From Turneriella sp. (GTDB lineage Bacteria > Spirochaetota > Leptospiria > Turneriellales > Turneriellaceae), in assembly GCA_019186965.1 (NCBI GenBank), contig JABARV010000012.1, positions 1 to 40,532 on the forward strand: a stretch of DNA of 40,532 bases, read 5' to 3'. A program made the position numbers and the translations under genes. Positions 17,165 through 25,372 of the stretch are shown here, piece after piece. The notes below the pieces were generated by a model. That model had not been told where the DNA came from. It was given only the letters and a program-made list of their open reading frames with translations, and made no database searches. How positions within the stretch are numbered: position 1 is the stretch's first letter; each line of letters starts with the position of its first letter.

Positions 17165-18202
17165 TTAATTTTTGTTTTTCACGAGCATTAGATAAAAGCT
17201 TGTAAGAAGAACACGTTTCATTGCCGCATCCCCGGTACTTTTAACCATGCGGTCAGCGCGTACGAGGGCATCCATTACAAAGCGGATGCCATCGGGGTTA
17301 TACTTTTGTACAAGGGTGCTCCAACGTTCTGCACTTTTTTTTAAGGGGTATCCACTAATGGGGCGTGTACCAATAATTTTTCCAATTTCCGTTAAGTCCA
17401 TTCCTGAATTTTTGTAATAATGAAACCTTAGGGCTTCGCTAAAAAGGCGGATAAGCGCCGCTACAAAAAGCTCTACCTCGTCAATTGTATGCGTTTCTAA
17501 AATATGGAGGCACTCGTTAATTTCCCTGTGGGCTGTTGCATCGATAAGTTTAAAATGTTGGTTGCTTTCGGATTGTGAAATAACTTCGTCTATATCTTCT
17601 ATACGAATTTCTTTCTCGTGGAGCCTAAAAGTTAAAAGTCTATCGAACGCAGAAAATGCAATTTTCTGCTGGGCGGCGCATTTTTCAACCAAGTATTCGA
17701 TGGTATCAGTCGTTATTTTATACCCAAACTGCGCCGCACGTTCGGCAATTTCATTTACAATTTCGGCAAAGCCAAGTTGGGTTTCTTCGTACGTGAGCGC
17801 CAAATCTTCGAGGGCTTTAAATTTTTTGCTAATTTTATTTTCTCGAAATTGCAAAAGTGAAATTGTAAAATCAGTTGGATTTTCAATCGCGTGTAAATAA
17901 TTTCCGAGCGCCTTGGGCGTTGCATCAATTTTTTTTAAAAGACTTTCGGCGTGGCGGATTAAGATAAGCCTGCCCGAAGGAAACATTGGCATTGTAAGAA
18001 GTTCGCCGTGCCAACTTGAAATTTCATTATCAAGGCCAGAAAGATGAACTTCGTCAAGTGAACCAAATTCATTTTCAAGGCGTTTGCGCAAGGTAATTAA
18101 AAGGCGTTCGATTTCTCCATTGTTGTCGCCTACGTAAATAACGTAAGGAGGACTTTTTTTTAGCTCCGCTAATTTTTTGTTGAAAATATCAAAGTGTGAC
18201 AA
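17165..18202 (-). CDS. holA: DNA polymerase III delta subunit
   Basis: 345-aa clamp-loader delta subunit, which opens the sliding clamp at primer ends. Supporting features: PPYVIYVGDNNGEIERLL at the N-terminus (degenerate nucleotide-binding region typical of HolA), LLTMPMFPSGRLILIRHAE (about 69-87), and the C-terminal collar part with LVRADRMVKSTGDAAMKRVLLTSFYLML. Overall identity to model HolA is low, as usual. The start is TTG at 18202, supported by GGAG seven bases upstream, and lies 14 bp inside tsaD. Confidence 0.8.
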   Translation of the reverse strand: MSHFDIFNKKLAELKKSPPYVIYVGDNNGEIERLLITLRKRLENEFGSLDEVHLSGLDNEISSWHGELLTMPMFPSGRLILIRHAESLLKKIDATPKALGNYLHAIENPTDFTISLLQFRENKISKKFKALEDLALTYEETQLGFAEIVNEIAERAAQFGYKITTDTIEYLVEKCAAQQKIAFSAFDRLLTFRLHEKEIRIEDIDEVISQSESNQHFKLIDATAHREINECLHILETHTIDEVELFVAALIRLFSEALRFHYYKNSGMDLTEIGKIIGTRPISGYPLKKSAERWSTLVQKYNPDGIRFVMDALVRADRMVKSTGDAAMKRVLLTSFYLMLVKNKN

Positions 18203-19232
18203 AGGTGCGCTCCGATGTGACGTTACTATAGGGACTCAAAATTTTTTTTTCAAAGTAAGGATGCGCAGCTGCCGCGACCATCGCGGCATTGTCGGTGCAA
18301 TACTTAAAATCGGGGATAAGAAGAGGAACTTGCGCCTTTTTAGAAATATCTTCAAGGCCACGCCTGAGTCTTTTGTTTGCAAGCACGCCACCCGCAGCGA
18401 TAATGGGTAACTTTCCCGTATTTTCAATTGCATGCGAAAGGTTGCGTAAAATATGTTCCACAAGACGTTCTTGATAAAAAAAAGCGAGTGCGTTTACATC
18501 CGCATTGGAATTTTTTTCCGTGTAGCGCAGGAGCGCAGTTTTAATTCCGCTGAAACTAAATTCCACGCTATCTCTGCGGAGGCTTTTAAGGATTTTAGGA
18601 AAAATATTTTCCTTTTCGAGTAACAACTCATCTCCGGTAGAAATCTGCCGTTGTAAAATGTATTCAGATGCTGCTTTTTCTATAAGCGGGCCGCCTGGGT
18701 AGCCCAAACGTAAAATTTGCGCTGCTTTGTCTAAAGCCTCGCCCGCCGCGTCGTCGCGTGTGTCGCCGATAACTGAAATAAGGCCAAGGCCTTCAAGTTT
18801 ATAAATTGCAGAGTTGCCTCCCGAAAGAAGTAGTCCCAGAGAAGGGTATGTTATTTCGTGGCCGCTTAAACGTATAGCCGCTAAATGTGCCTCAAGGTGG
18901 TGTACGCCAATGAGGGGAACTTTGAAATAGCGTGCGGCGGCGCGTGCAGTTTGGTATCCCACAAGGAGTGCCCCAATAAGCCCTGGACGCGTTGTAACTG
19001 CGACGTAATCGATGCCACCGGGTTTTAGTGGGTGTGATTCCAGAATTTCATGGACTAGTAAAGAAAATTTTTCGAGGTGTGCACGGCTTGCGTATTCGGG
19101 AACAATACCGCCGTAAGGGCGGTGTGTTGCTATTTGGCTAAATAGGGGTGCTTTAAGAACGCACTTGCCGTCTTCGACTAACGCAACGCCTGTCTCGTCG
19201 CAGCTCGATTCAAACGCTAAAGCTAAACTCAT
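18189..19232 (-). CDS. tsaD: tRNA N6-threonylcarbamoyltransferase, TsaD
   Basis: 347-aa universal tRNA-modifying enzyme transferring threonylcarbamoyl to A37 of ANN-decoding tRNAs with TsaB and TsaE. Diagnostic stretches: LAFESSCDETGVALVE (start of the ASKHA fold), the metal-binding HHLEAH (111-116; His111 and His115 match the iron ligands of E. coli TsaD), LLLSGGNSAIY and IAAGGVLANKRLR. The length is normal. The ATG overlaps the ppx-like stop by four bases (ATGA) and the stop region overlaps holA. tsaB and tsaE are not in this window. Confidence 0.95.
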   Translation of the reverse strand: MSLALAFESSCDETGVALVEDGKCVLKAPLFSQIATHRPYGGIVPEYASRAHLEKFSLLVHEILESHPLKPGGIDYVAVTTRPGLIGALLVGYQTARAAARYFKVPLIGVHHLEAHLAAIRLSGHEITYPSLGLLLSGGNSAIYKLEGLGLISVIGDTRDDAAGEALDKAAQILRLGYPGGPLIEKAASEYILQRQISTGDELLLEKENIFPKILKSLRRDSVEFSFSGIKTALLRYTEKNSNADVNALAFFYQERLVEHILRNLSHAIENTGKLPIIAAGGVLANKRLRRGLEDISKKAQVPLLIPDFKYCTDNAAMVAAAAHPYFEKKILSPYSNVTSERTFVTL

Positions 19233-20743
19233 TGGAGTACCAATTTAACGTTAAAGACTTTCTCGAAAGATTCTTTTTTTTCGTCGAAAGCCCACTTTTC
19301 AAAAGAGTGTGTGTTGTCTGTTTTAAAACTGATGCACCACGTTGTCGGGAGAATTTTTTCAGCGTGTAGGCGAGTAGAGCCGTTTGACGCACCACGGTCG
19401 AGTGCATCGGCAATCCTGAGTAATACAGAAAGTTTGAGTACCACTTCTTGCGTCGCATTGGGTAGCGCTTTGTATTCCAAGTGTGTCGGTTTTGGGTTTG
19501 ATTTTCTGTGGTAGCGTGCAGTATGCGCGATAATTTGTTTCTCCAAATCACTGTACCCTGGAAGTTTAATGTTGCTTAAAATGTAGAGCGAGTGTTTGTG
19601 GTGTTGCGAATAATCGATAAATTTACCGATGTCGTGCAGCATTGCAGAAGCAACCAAAAGTTCGCGGTATTCCTTTGGTAGTTTATGCAATTCGGAAAAA
19701 TCGTCAAAAAGCTCTGCCGCAATTTTAGCGACACGTTCGGAGTGTGCGCGGTCCATCTTATATTTATCTACAATGGAATTTAGTCCTGTTTTTCTAAACT
19801 GGCCTTTGCTGCGGAGATAAATATTTTTATCGATGTTATTAAATACGTATTCTGCCAAAGCCCCATCGCGAAGGCCATTAGGAGAAACGACAAAATGGTC
19901 AATCTTGTTGTTTTTAAGTAGCGAGAGGAGTAACGCAGCACCCGGAAGAATAATATCGCGCCTGTTGTCGTCGATACTTTTAACGCGCGTAATTTCTTTT
20001 GAGGACATTGATAAAAGTTTTTGTACAATTTCTTCGAATACTTTTGTCTCTACACGCGGTAGTTCAAGTTCTTCTTTAATTGGCGCTCCCATCTCGCGTA
20101 ATACTTCCAAAAGGGTTCGTGAACTTCCCCCTGTACAAAGCCCCGCTTCAATGGGGTACCTGTGGATGTCGCGCATATAGGGGTTAAGCGAACGAGAAAC
20201 AAACCGATCGATAAGTTTTAATAGTTCTTTTGATTCGTTGCCAAACATTTCTTTGAGGCGAACAGTTCCCAACCGAAGGCTTTCGACAAAATGTATATCG
20301 GTGTCGTTTGCTATGAGGATTTCTGTCGAGCCTCCACCAATATCGTTAATAAAATAATTTTTTGCGCCCAATGAAGTATGTGCGCGTATTCCGTTATAAA
20401 TCAGCCTTGCCTCTTCAAGACCAGAGATAACCGATATAGAAATTCCAGTTTCACGCTTAGCGCGTTCGATAAAATCGGAGCTTTCACATTCGCGTAGCGC
20501 AGCGGTGGCTATTGCGATTGTTTCTTTGCAAGCGTAGTCCTTTGTTATATTATGGATTTTTTTGAGCGCAGCTATTGCAGCATCTACGTTTTCTGGACGC
20601 AAGCGTCGTGTAAGAAAAACGTCGCTACCTAACCGTGCCGGAAATTTTGCATTGTATAGAAGCTGCGAATGCGCGTCGCTATTTAAAGCAAATACTTCCA
20701 GTTTAATATTATTGGAGCCGACATCAATAATTGCAATATGCAC
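19229..20743 (-). CDS. Ppx/GppA phosphatase with C-terminal HD domain
   Basis: 504-aa ASKHA-fold phosphatase, predicted exopolyphosphatase or pppGpp phosphohydrolase. N-terminal motifs: IAIIDVGSNNIKLEVF, the GLEEARLIYNG segment, INDIGGGSTEIL and CTGGSSRTLLEVL. A C-terminal HD-type domain (about residue 320 on: HSERVAK, MLHDIGKFIDY, HTARYHRK) follows, as in long-form Ppx enzymes. GTG at 20743 is chosen because IAIIDVGSNN must sit at the N-terminus and this start falls four bases after the preceding stop; an in-frame extension to 20788 would overlap that gene. Substrate (polyphosphate or pppGpp) cannot be separated by eye. Confidence 0.87.
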   Translation of the reverse strand: MHIAIIDVGSNNIKLEVFALNSDAHSQLLYNAKFPARLGSDVFLTRRLRPENVDAAIAALKKIHNITKDYACKETIAIATAALRECESSDFIERAKRETGISISVISGLEEARLIYNGIRAHTSLGAKNYFINDIGGGSTEILIANDTDIHFVESLRLGTVRLKEMFGNESKELLKLIDRFVSRSLNPYMRDIHRYPIEAGLCTGGSSRTLLEVLREMGAPIKEELELPRVETKVFEEIVQKLLSMSSKEITRVKSIDDNRRDIILPGAALLLSLLKNNKIDHFVVSPNGLRDGALAEYVFNNIDKNIYLRSKGQFRKTGLNSIVDKYKMDRAHSERVAKIAAELFDDFSELHKLPKEYRELLVASAMLHDIGKFIDYSQHHKHSLYILSNIKLPGYSDLEKQIIAHTARYHRKSNPKPTHLEYKALPNATQEVVLKLSVLLRIADALDRGASNGSTRLHAEKILPTTWCISFKTDNTHSFEKWAFDEKKESFEKVFNVKLVLQ

Positions 20744-20747
20744 TGTG

Positions 20748-21671
20748 TTACGTACTCGGTTTGAAATCCGAAGCAAACGGCAAACCAAAAATAGATAAAA
20801 TTGTTTGCGGAATATCCATGAGAGTTTTTACTTTGGAGGCAAATATATTTTCTTCTTTACCATAAACAATTGTACCGACAGGATTCGCCGTATGCGTACG
20901 GATAGATAGATCCTCGAGGTTACCATGGTCGGAGCTAATAACTACTGTTTCTTCCGTAGGGTTAAGTGTATCCCAAACGCCGGCAAGAAAACTATCGACG
21001 TGGTGGATTATCCGCTTCGCCGCTCCCCAAGACATAGAATGCCCAACTTTATCTGTAAAAAAATATTCAAAAATAACAAGATCATAATTGCGGGCAATCT
21101 CAACAAGCTTGCAGCCGTTTTGGTATGCCTCGACAAGCGGAATGTCCATACCGTGCTTACGCAAAAACCAGTTTGTCATATCCATGTAGAGGCTTTGTCC
21201 CGATAAATAATCATCCGTTGTAAAATAAGGTTTTCCCGAACTTAGCTGCATAAGAGAAGAAGCGGAAAGAAGCCTTTCTGCGCGTGGGTGCTTTAGGCGT
21301 TCGAGGTATATTTTTGAATATGAATTAAGAAGCGTAGCGTTGTAACCGGCATCATTTAAAAGTTTTAAGATATTTTTTTCTTTGAAATAAGGGCGTAGAG
21401 TAAAAGTTGGATATCCATTCACGTGCCGTCCCAAAATTTGTGGACCGTTATATCCCGTAAAAAGCGCCGTTTGGCCTGTTGCCGATTGCGGCAGCCCTGG
21501 AACACCCATGTTTGCATCGGTTTCAATGAGCTGCCCTTTTTTTTTAAATGAACGCCCAGAATACGCCGCGAAAAAATCTGTTTTAAAACGCGCAAACGGA
21601 TTTATTTCAGGTTTGTTGCTACCTAAGCCCACACCATCTAAGAAGATATAGATGATGGGGCCATGGTGCAT
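20748..21671 (-). CDS. Alkaline phosphatase superfamily metalloenzyme
   Basis: 307-aa protein with the metalloenzyme core shared by cofactor-independent phosphoglycerate mutase, phosphopentomutase and alkaline phosphatase: FLDGVGLG (first metal Asp at 12), the nucleophile region PQSATGQTALFTG (61-73), FTDKVGHSM (second metal site) and VISSDHGNLEDLS (last metal site), then a terminal His in RTHTANPVG. It is much shorter than phosphoglycerate mutase (about 510 aa) and lacks its transferase insert, so it is probably a phosphatase or mutase of unknown substrate. The gene starts six bases after ftsH and is likely co-transcribed with it. Confidence 0.82.
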   Translation of the reverse strand: MHHGPIIYIFLDGVGLGSNKPEINPFARFKTDFFAAYSGRSFKKKGQLIETDANMGVPGLPQSATGQTALFTGYNGPQILGRHVNGYPTFTLRPYFKEKNILKLLNDAGYNATLLNSYSKIYLERLKHPRAERLLSASSLMQLSSGKPYFTTDDYLSGQSLYMDMTNWFLRKHGMDIPLVEAYQNGCKLVEIARNYDLVIFEYFFTDKVGHSMSWGAAKRIIHHVDSFLAGVWDTLNPTEETVVISSDHGNLEDLSIRTHTANPVGTIVYGKEENIFASKVKTLMDIPQTILSIFGLPFASDFKPST

Positions 21672-21676
21672 TCTAT

Positions 21677-23656
21677 TTACGCGGGTTGTGCCCCCGAGAG
21701 TAGGTCTGCCCCGAAAGGTTCTGTAGAAGTTGTTGGTTTTTTATCCAAATTTTTTTCGTTAGGTTTAGGCGTGGGCTGTAGTGGTTTTAATTTACGCCCG
21801 CTTAAAATTTCACGCAATTCGGCTCCCGTTATTGTTTCTCTTTCTAAAAGGGCCTGTGCTACTTGGTCGAGGCGCTTTTTATTTTTTTTGAGTAAAAGCC
21901 GTCCGCGGGCAAATGCCGTGTCAATGATACGCTTGACTTCGGTATCGACAATTGTCGCGTATTCTTCGGAGTGATCGCCTTTACGGGTGTAATCACGCCC
22001 CAAGAAGACAGCCCCAGAATCTGAACCCGACAGGCGTATAGGACCAATTTTTTCTGACATTCCCCACTCGGTAACCATGTGCCGTGCAATTTGTGTTGCG
22101 CGTTCAATGTCGTTAGATGCGCCTGTGGTTACGTCTTGGAACTGGATTTCTTCTGCTAAGCGCCCTCCCATAAGCACGACAATTTGGTCGAGCCAGTAGT
22201 TGCGCGAACGCATGTGTTTTTCTTGCTCGGGCAGGTGTTGTGTTATTCCTAAAGCGCGGCCACGTGGAATAATAGTGACCTTGTGGATTTCTTCTGCGTG
22301 TTCGAGCATTTCTCCCAAAATAGCGTGCCCTGCTTCGTGGTATGCTATTATTTTTTTCTCCTCGGGAATAATGAGGAACGACCTTCTTTCGGGTCCCATA
22401 AGCACTTTGTCCCGCGCATCGTCTAAATCTTGTTCTGTTACTTTTTTACGATCGTTACGGGCAGCTAAAAGGGCGGCTTCGTTAATGAGGTTTGCTAAAT
22501 CTGCACCTGTAAAACCGGGAGTTCCCCGCGCAACTTTATCCATCGACGCACCTTCTTCCATGGGAACTTTTTTGCTATGGATTTTAAGGATTGCTTCGCG
22601 TCCCTTAATGTCGGGGGTATCGACAACAACTTGGCGGTCAAATCGCCCCGGGCGTAAAAGTGCAGGGTCGAGAACATCGGCGCGGTTTGTTGCTGCGATA
22701 ATAATTACGCCTTCGTTTTCTTCGAACCCGTCCATTTCAACAAGTAGCTGGTTGAGTGTTTGTTCACGCTCGTCGTGGCCGCCGCCTAAACCGGCGCCGC
22801 GTAAACGGCCTACTGCATCGATTTCATCGATAAAAACGATGCACGGTGTTTGCTTTTTAGCTTGGCCAAAAAGGTCGCGTACGCGGCTTGCTCCAACGCC
22901 CACAAACATTTCGACAAAGTCGGATCCAGAAATAGAGAAGAAGGGAACCCCTGCTTCGCCAGCGACAGCTTTCGCAAGAAGAGTTTTACCAGTGCCGGGA
23001 GGACCAACTAAAAGAACCCCACGCGGAATTTTTGCGCCAATGGATTGGAATTTTTGCGGCGCTTTGAGGAAATCCACAACTTCTTTGAGTTCCTCTTTTG
23101 CTTCTTCGACTCCCGCCACGTCTGCAAATGTAACGCGGTTCTTCATGTCGGGACCTACTTTGGGGCGTGACCTTCCAAAGGAGAGGGCACGGTTACCAGA
23201 AGACTGTACCTGCCGCGCCATCATAAACCAGAAAAGGGCGACAATACCAATCCAAGGCAATAGTGGAACAAAAGTACGCCAAAAGAAGCTTTCTTCGACA
23301 GGAGCGCCTTTAAAAAACTTCACTTTGTGTTCTTTAAGGGTGTCGAGTAATTTTTCGTCAATGTAGGGGATAATGGTTTTAAAAAGTACATCCACCTTTT
23401 TTTCTTTATCGAAATATTTACCGGTAATGGTATTCCCTTGGATTGTAAGCGGCGCCTGTTCGGTTACAGAAAGCGATTCGTTATCTACCAAATTCAAAAA
23501 TTGGGAATAATGGATTTCTGTAACTTTGGATTGCTGTTCTTGGAATACTTGGTACGTAAGAGCGGCCATAACCACGATAAGCAAAATCAAAGCAATGTTT
23601 TTCATGGTTCTATTTGGGGTAGGGTTTCCCAAAGGGCCTGGTTTTTGTGGTGTCAT
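21677..23656 (-). CDS. ftsH: ATP-dependent zinc metalloprotease FtsH
   Basis: 659-aa membrane AAA+ protease degrading misassembled membrane proteins and regulators (LpxC and sigma32 in E. coli). Layout: transmembrane helix about 19-37, periplasmic domain, second helix about 128-147, Walker A GPPGTGKT (218-225), Walker B FIDEID (275-280), second region of homology around [18 protein letters not shown] (324-341), zinc site HEAGH (440-444) and the downstream acidic ligand region [18 protein letters not shown] ribosome-binding site precedes the ATG. It heads a minus-strand run with the metalloenzyme, ppx-HD, tsaD and holA, separated by a few bases or overlapping. Confidence 0.97.
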   Translation of the reverse strand: MTPQKPGPLGNPTPNRTMKNIALILLIVVMAALTYQVFQEQQSKVTEIHYSQFLNLVDNESLSVTEQAPLTIQGNTITGKYFDKEKKVDVLFKTIIPYIDEKLLDTLKEHKVKFFKGAPVEESFFWRTFVPLLPWIGIVALFWFMMARQVQSSGNRALSFGRSRPKVGPDMKNRVTFADVAGVEEAKEELKEVVDFLKAPQKFQSIGAKIPRGVLLVGPPGTGKTLLAKAVAGEAGVPFFSISGSDFVEMFVGVGASRVRDLFGQAKKQTPCIVFIDEIDAVGRLRGAGLGGGHDEREQTLNQLLVEMDGFEENEGVIIIAATNRADVLDPALLRPGRFDRQVVVDTPDIKGREAILKIHSKKVPMEEGASMDKVARGTPGFTGADLANLINEAALLAARNDRKKVTEQDLDDARDKVLMGPERRSFLIIPEEKKIIAYHEAGHAILGEMLEHAEEIHKVTIIPRGRALGITQHLPEQEKHMRSRNYWLDQIVVLMGGRLAEEIQFQDVTTGASNDIERATQIARHMVTEWGMSEKIGPIRLSGSDSGAVFLGRDYTRKGDHSEEYATIVDTEVKRIIDTAFARGRLLLKKNKKRLDQVAQALLERETITGAELREILSGRKLKPLQPTPKPNEKNLDKKPTTSTEPFGADLLSGAQPA

Positions 23657-23803
23657 TTTCTATCATCTCCCTTGCAGGTAATGAAACGGATGTGGTTCAT
23701 TGGACAAGCGGTCAATTGTATTGTAAACTAATGATACTAAAAATAATTAAAAATGCCAAAAATACTTGACTTGCCTTATCAAATTTGAGGCACGCGTTAG
23801 GTA

Positions 23804-24058
23804 ATGCCACTTATGGAAGATAATTTGAAAGAAAAAGTTAAAAAGAAGCTCTATTTGGGCCACGACGAAGATGACGATGATGAACTCGACGACGACGAGG
23901 AAAACGAAGGCGACGAGGCAGAGCGAGAAATTGCGGTAAGCTATGCATGCGAAGATTGCGACTACCGCTGGGAAATCTATCTTGAAGAAGAAGACGACGA
24001 GATGGACGATACCCAGTATTGCCCCATGTGCGGTAGCGCAAACACAAGCCAAATTTAA
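23804..24058 (+). CDS. Small acidic zinc-ribbon protein
   Basis: 84-aa protein: a basic helix (EDNLKEKVKKKLYL), a run of about 20 mostly Asp/Glu residues (21-40), then a zinc-ribbon fold built on CEDC (Cys49, Cys52) and CPMC (Cys73, Cys76) separated by a second acidic patch. The pattern resembles rubredoxin-like or FmdB-type ribbons, but no named family is recognised. The start is ATG 23804 or 23813; neither has ideal ribosome-binding spacing. It is divergent from ftsH across 147 bp and sits 66 bp before the LapA-like gene. Role unknown; protein-protein or metal binding is likely. Confidence 0.75.
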   Translation: MPLMEDNLKEKVKKKLYLGHDEDDDDELDDDEENEGDEAEREIAVSYACEDCDYRWEIYLEEEDDEMDDTQYCPMCGSANTSQI

Positions 24059-24124
24059 AAGTCGTTAAACCTTATTTAGAGATAATTTTTTGCGACAAAA
24101 GGGCCACTTACAAAGGAGGATGGA

Positions 24125-24355
24125 ATGCAGCGCCTAAATATTTTGGCGCTTAGCGCAATCCTTCTTGTTTTGTTGTTGCTCTTAAATGGCCAAAAGGTTC
24201 AAATCCAGATATTTTTTATCCAGACGATTATGCCTTTAAGCGTGGTTATGGCTATGTGCGTCGGCATAGGTATTGCGTTGACGCTACTTTTTCTCCACCT
24301 AGGGCGTTCTTTTAAAAAGATGGTTGCGCGGATTAAAAAATCCGCGCATTTATAG
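24125..24355 (+). CDS. LapA-like (DUF1049) inner-membrane protein
   Basis: 76-aa protein with two transmembrane helices (about 4-22 and 34-57) joined by NGQKVQIQIFFIQTIMP, the pattern of LapA/YciS (N-Q-x-x-V..F..). In E. coli, LapA works with LapB and FtsH in control of LPS synthesis through LpxC turnover. Its closeness to ftsH (divergent, one small gene between) is suggestive, but no lapB gene is seen here. A strong AAAGGAGG lies at 24112-24119. The last codons form the stem of a terminator-like hairpin. Confidence 0.75.
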   Translation: MQRLNILALSAILLVLLLLLNGQKVQIQIFFIQTIMPLSVVMAMCVGIGIALTLLFLHLGRSFKKMVARIKKSAHL

Positions 24356-24360
24356 TTTTT
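24326..24360 (+). terminator. Intrinsic terminator inside the 3' end of the LapA-like gene
   Basis: A perfect 9-bp stem GCGCGGATT (24326-24334) and AATCCGCGC (24339-24347) with an AAAA loop is followed by ATTTATAG and five T at 24356-24360. The stem encodes the last residues (about ARIKKSA) of the protein, so coding and termination share sequence. The T-run begins 8 bases after the stem, a little far for a textbook terminator. It would separate this transcript from the convergent htpX gene. Confidence 0.65.
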
Positions 24361-24379
24361 CTATAGATAAGCTGTGCTT

Positions 24380-25306
24380 TTATACTCTGCCCGATGCAGC
24401 GCGTTGTAAACGCTGTATGCGATCTTCGAGGGGCGGGTGTGTAGAAAATAAAGAGAGAAATCCTTTCTTATTCGATATTTTCATCGAAGCCATCGAAGGT
24501 GCAGTCCCCGTGTCGACCAATTCTTGGGTTCCGCGTAGCCTCTCTAACGCCGAGATCATCTTTTGGTTTCCGGCTAAATTTGCGCCCCCTGCATCTGCAC
24601 GGTATTCGCGGTAGCGCGAGAAAGCGGCGACAACCATGGAACCTAAGAGTGTGAAAACAATATCGAAAACTATAGTTAGGATAAAATTAAGCATCGAGGG
24701 AAACGCTCCCCCCTCGCGATCGTCGCTACGGCTCATGGCAGTACTGATGGCAAATGCAACAACACGCGAGAGGAACATGACAAACGCGTTTACAACCCCT
24801 TGGAGGAGGGTCATAGTAACCATGTCGCCGTTTGCAATGTGCGATACTTCGTGGCCTAAAACGCCTTCGACTTCTGCCCATTCCATTTTTCGAAGAAGCC
24901 CTGTAGAAACAGCAACGAGTGAACTTGAACGCGTTGGGCCAGTTGCAAATGCGTTGACTTCTTCGGATTCGTACATTGCTACCTCTGGCATTTTAGAAAG
25001 CCCTGCTTTCTTTGCCAACTGGTGTACAGTAGTAACAAGCTGCGCTTCAATACCCGAAGCCTGGCGGGGATCGATGACGGATAACCCCATCATCATTTTT
25101 GCCATTACTTTAGAGAGGGCAAGCGAAATGAACGCGCCGACAAAACCCCAGATAAGGCAAAAAACAAGAAGCGCTTGTAGATTGAGGCCGTACCCCGATG
25201 CAGTACGCTCGATGTAGCGGCCCACGCCCAAAAGGCTTAATAAAATAGAAATTGTAACAACGACAAGTATGTTGGTAACAATAAAAAGTAGTATTCTTTT
25301 ACCCAT
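24380..25306 (-). CDS. htpX: Membrane metalloprotease HtpX
   Basis: 308-aa M48 zinc protease of the inner membrane with a part in membrane-protein quality control overlapping FtsH. Two N-terminal transmembrane helices (about 4-27 and 43-66), the zinc motif HEVSH (152-156), two more hydrophobic segments, and the third ligand region SRYREYRADAGGANLAG are all present. The segment NAFATGPTRSSSLVAVSTGLL is typical. Upstream, TTGGAC and TTAAAT with 17-bp spacing (minus strand, within 25307-25350) could be a sigma70-type promoter. Confidence 0.95.
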   Translation of the reverse strand: MGKRILLFIVTNILVVVTISILLSLLGVGRYIERTASGYGLNLQALLVFCLIWGFVGAFISLALSKVMAKMMMGLSVIDPRQASGIEAQLVTTVHQLAKKAGLSKMPEVAMYESEEVNAFATGPTRSSSLVAVSTGLLRKMEWAEVEGVLGHEVSHIANGDMVTMTLLQGVVNAFVMFLSRVVAFAISTAMSRSDDREGGAFPSMLNFILTIVFDIVFTLLGSMVVAAFSRYREYRADAGGANLAGNQKMISALERLRGTQELVDTGTAPSMASMKISNKKGFLSLFSTHPPLEDRIQRLQRAASGRV

Positions 25307-25372
25307 CTTGGCAATTTAATATAAATAGGGGTGTTTGTCCAATTTTTGCTTGTCGCATGAGGCTCCTGGATG

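Noticed and set aside
22200-23366. Long plus-strand open frame (388 codons) antisense to ftsH
   Set aside because: It is rich in Ser, Arg and Pro with no motif and lies fully opposite a textbook FtsH sequence; a codon-bias shadow.
25307-25350. Possible sigma32-type -10 (CCCCTATT) upstream of htpX
   Set aside because: No matching CTTGAAA-type -35 at a suitable distance; a sigma70-like pair fits the same place better.
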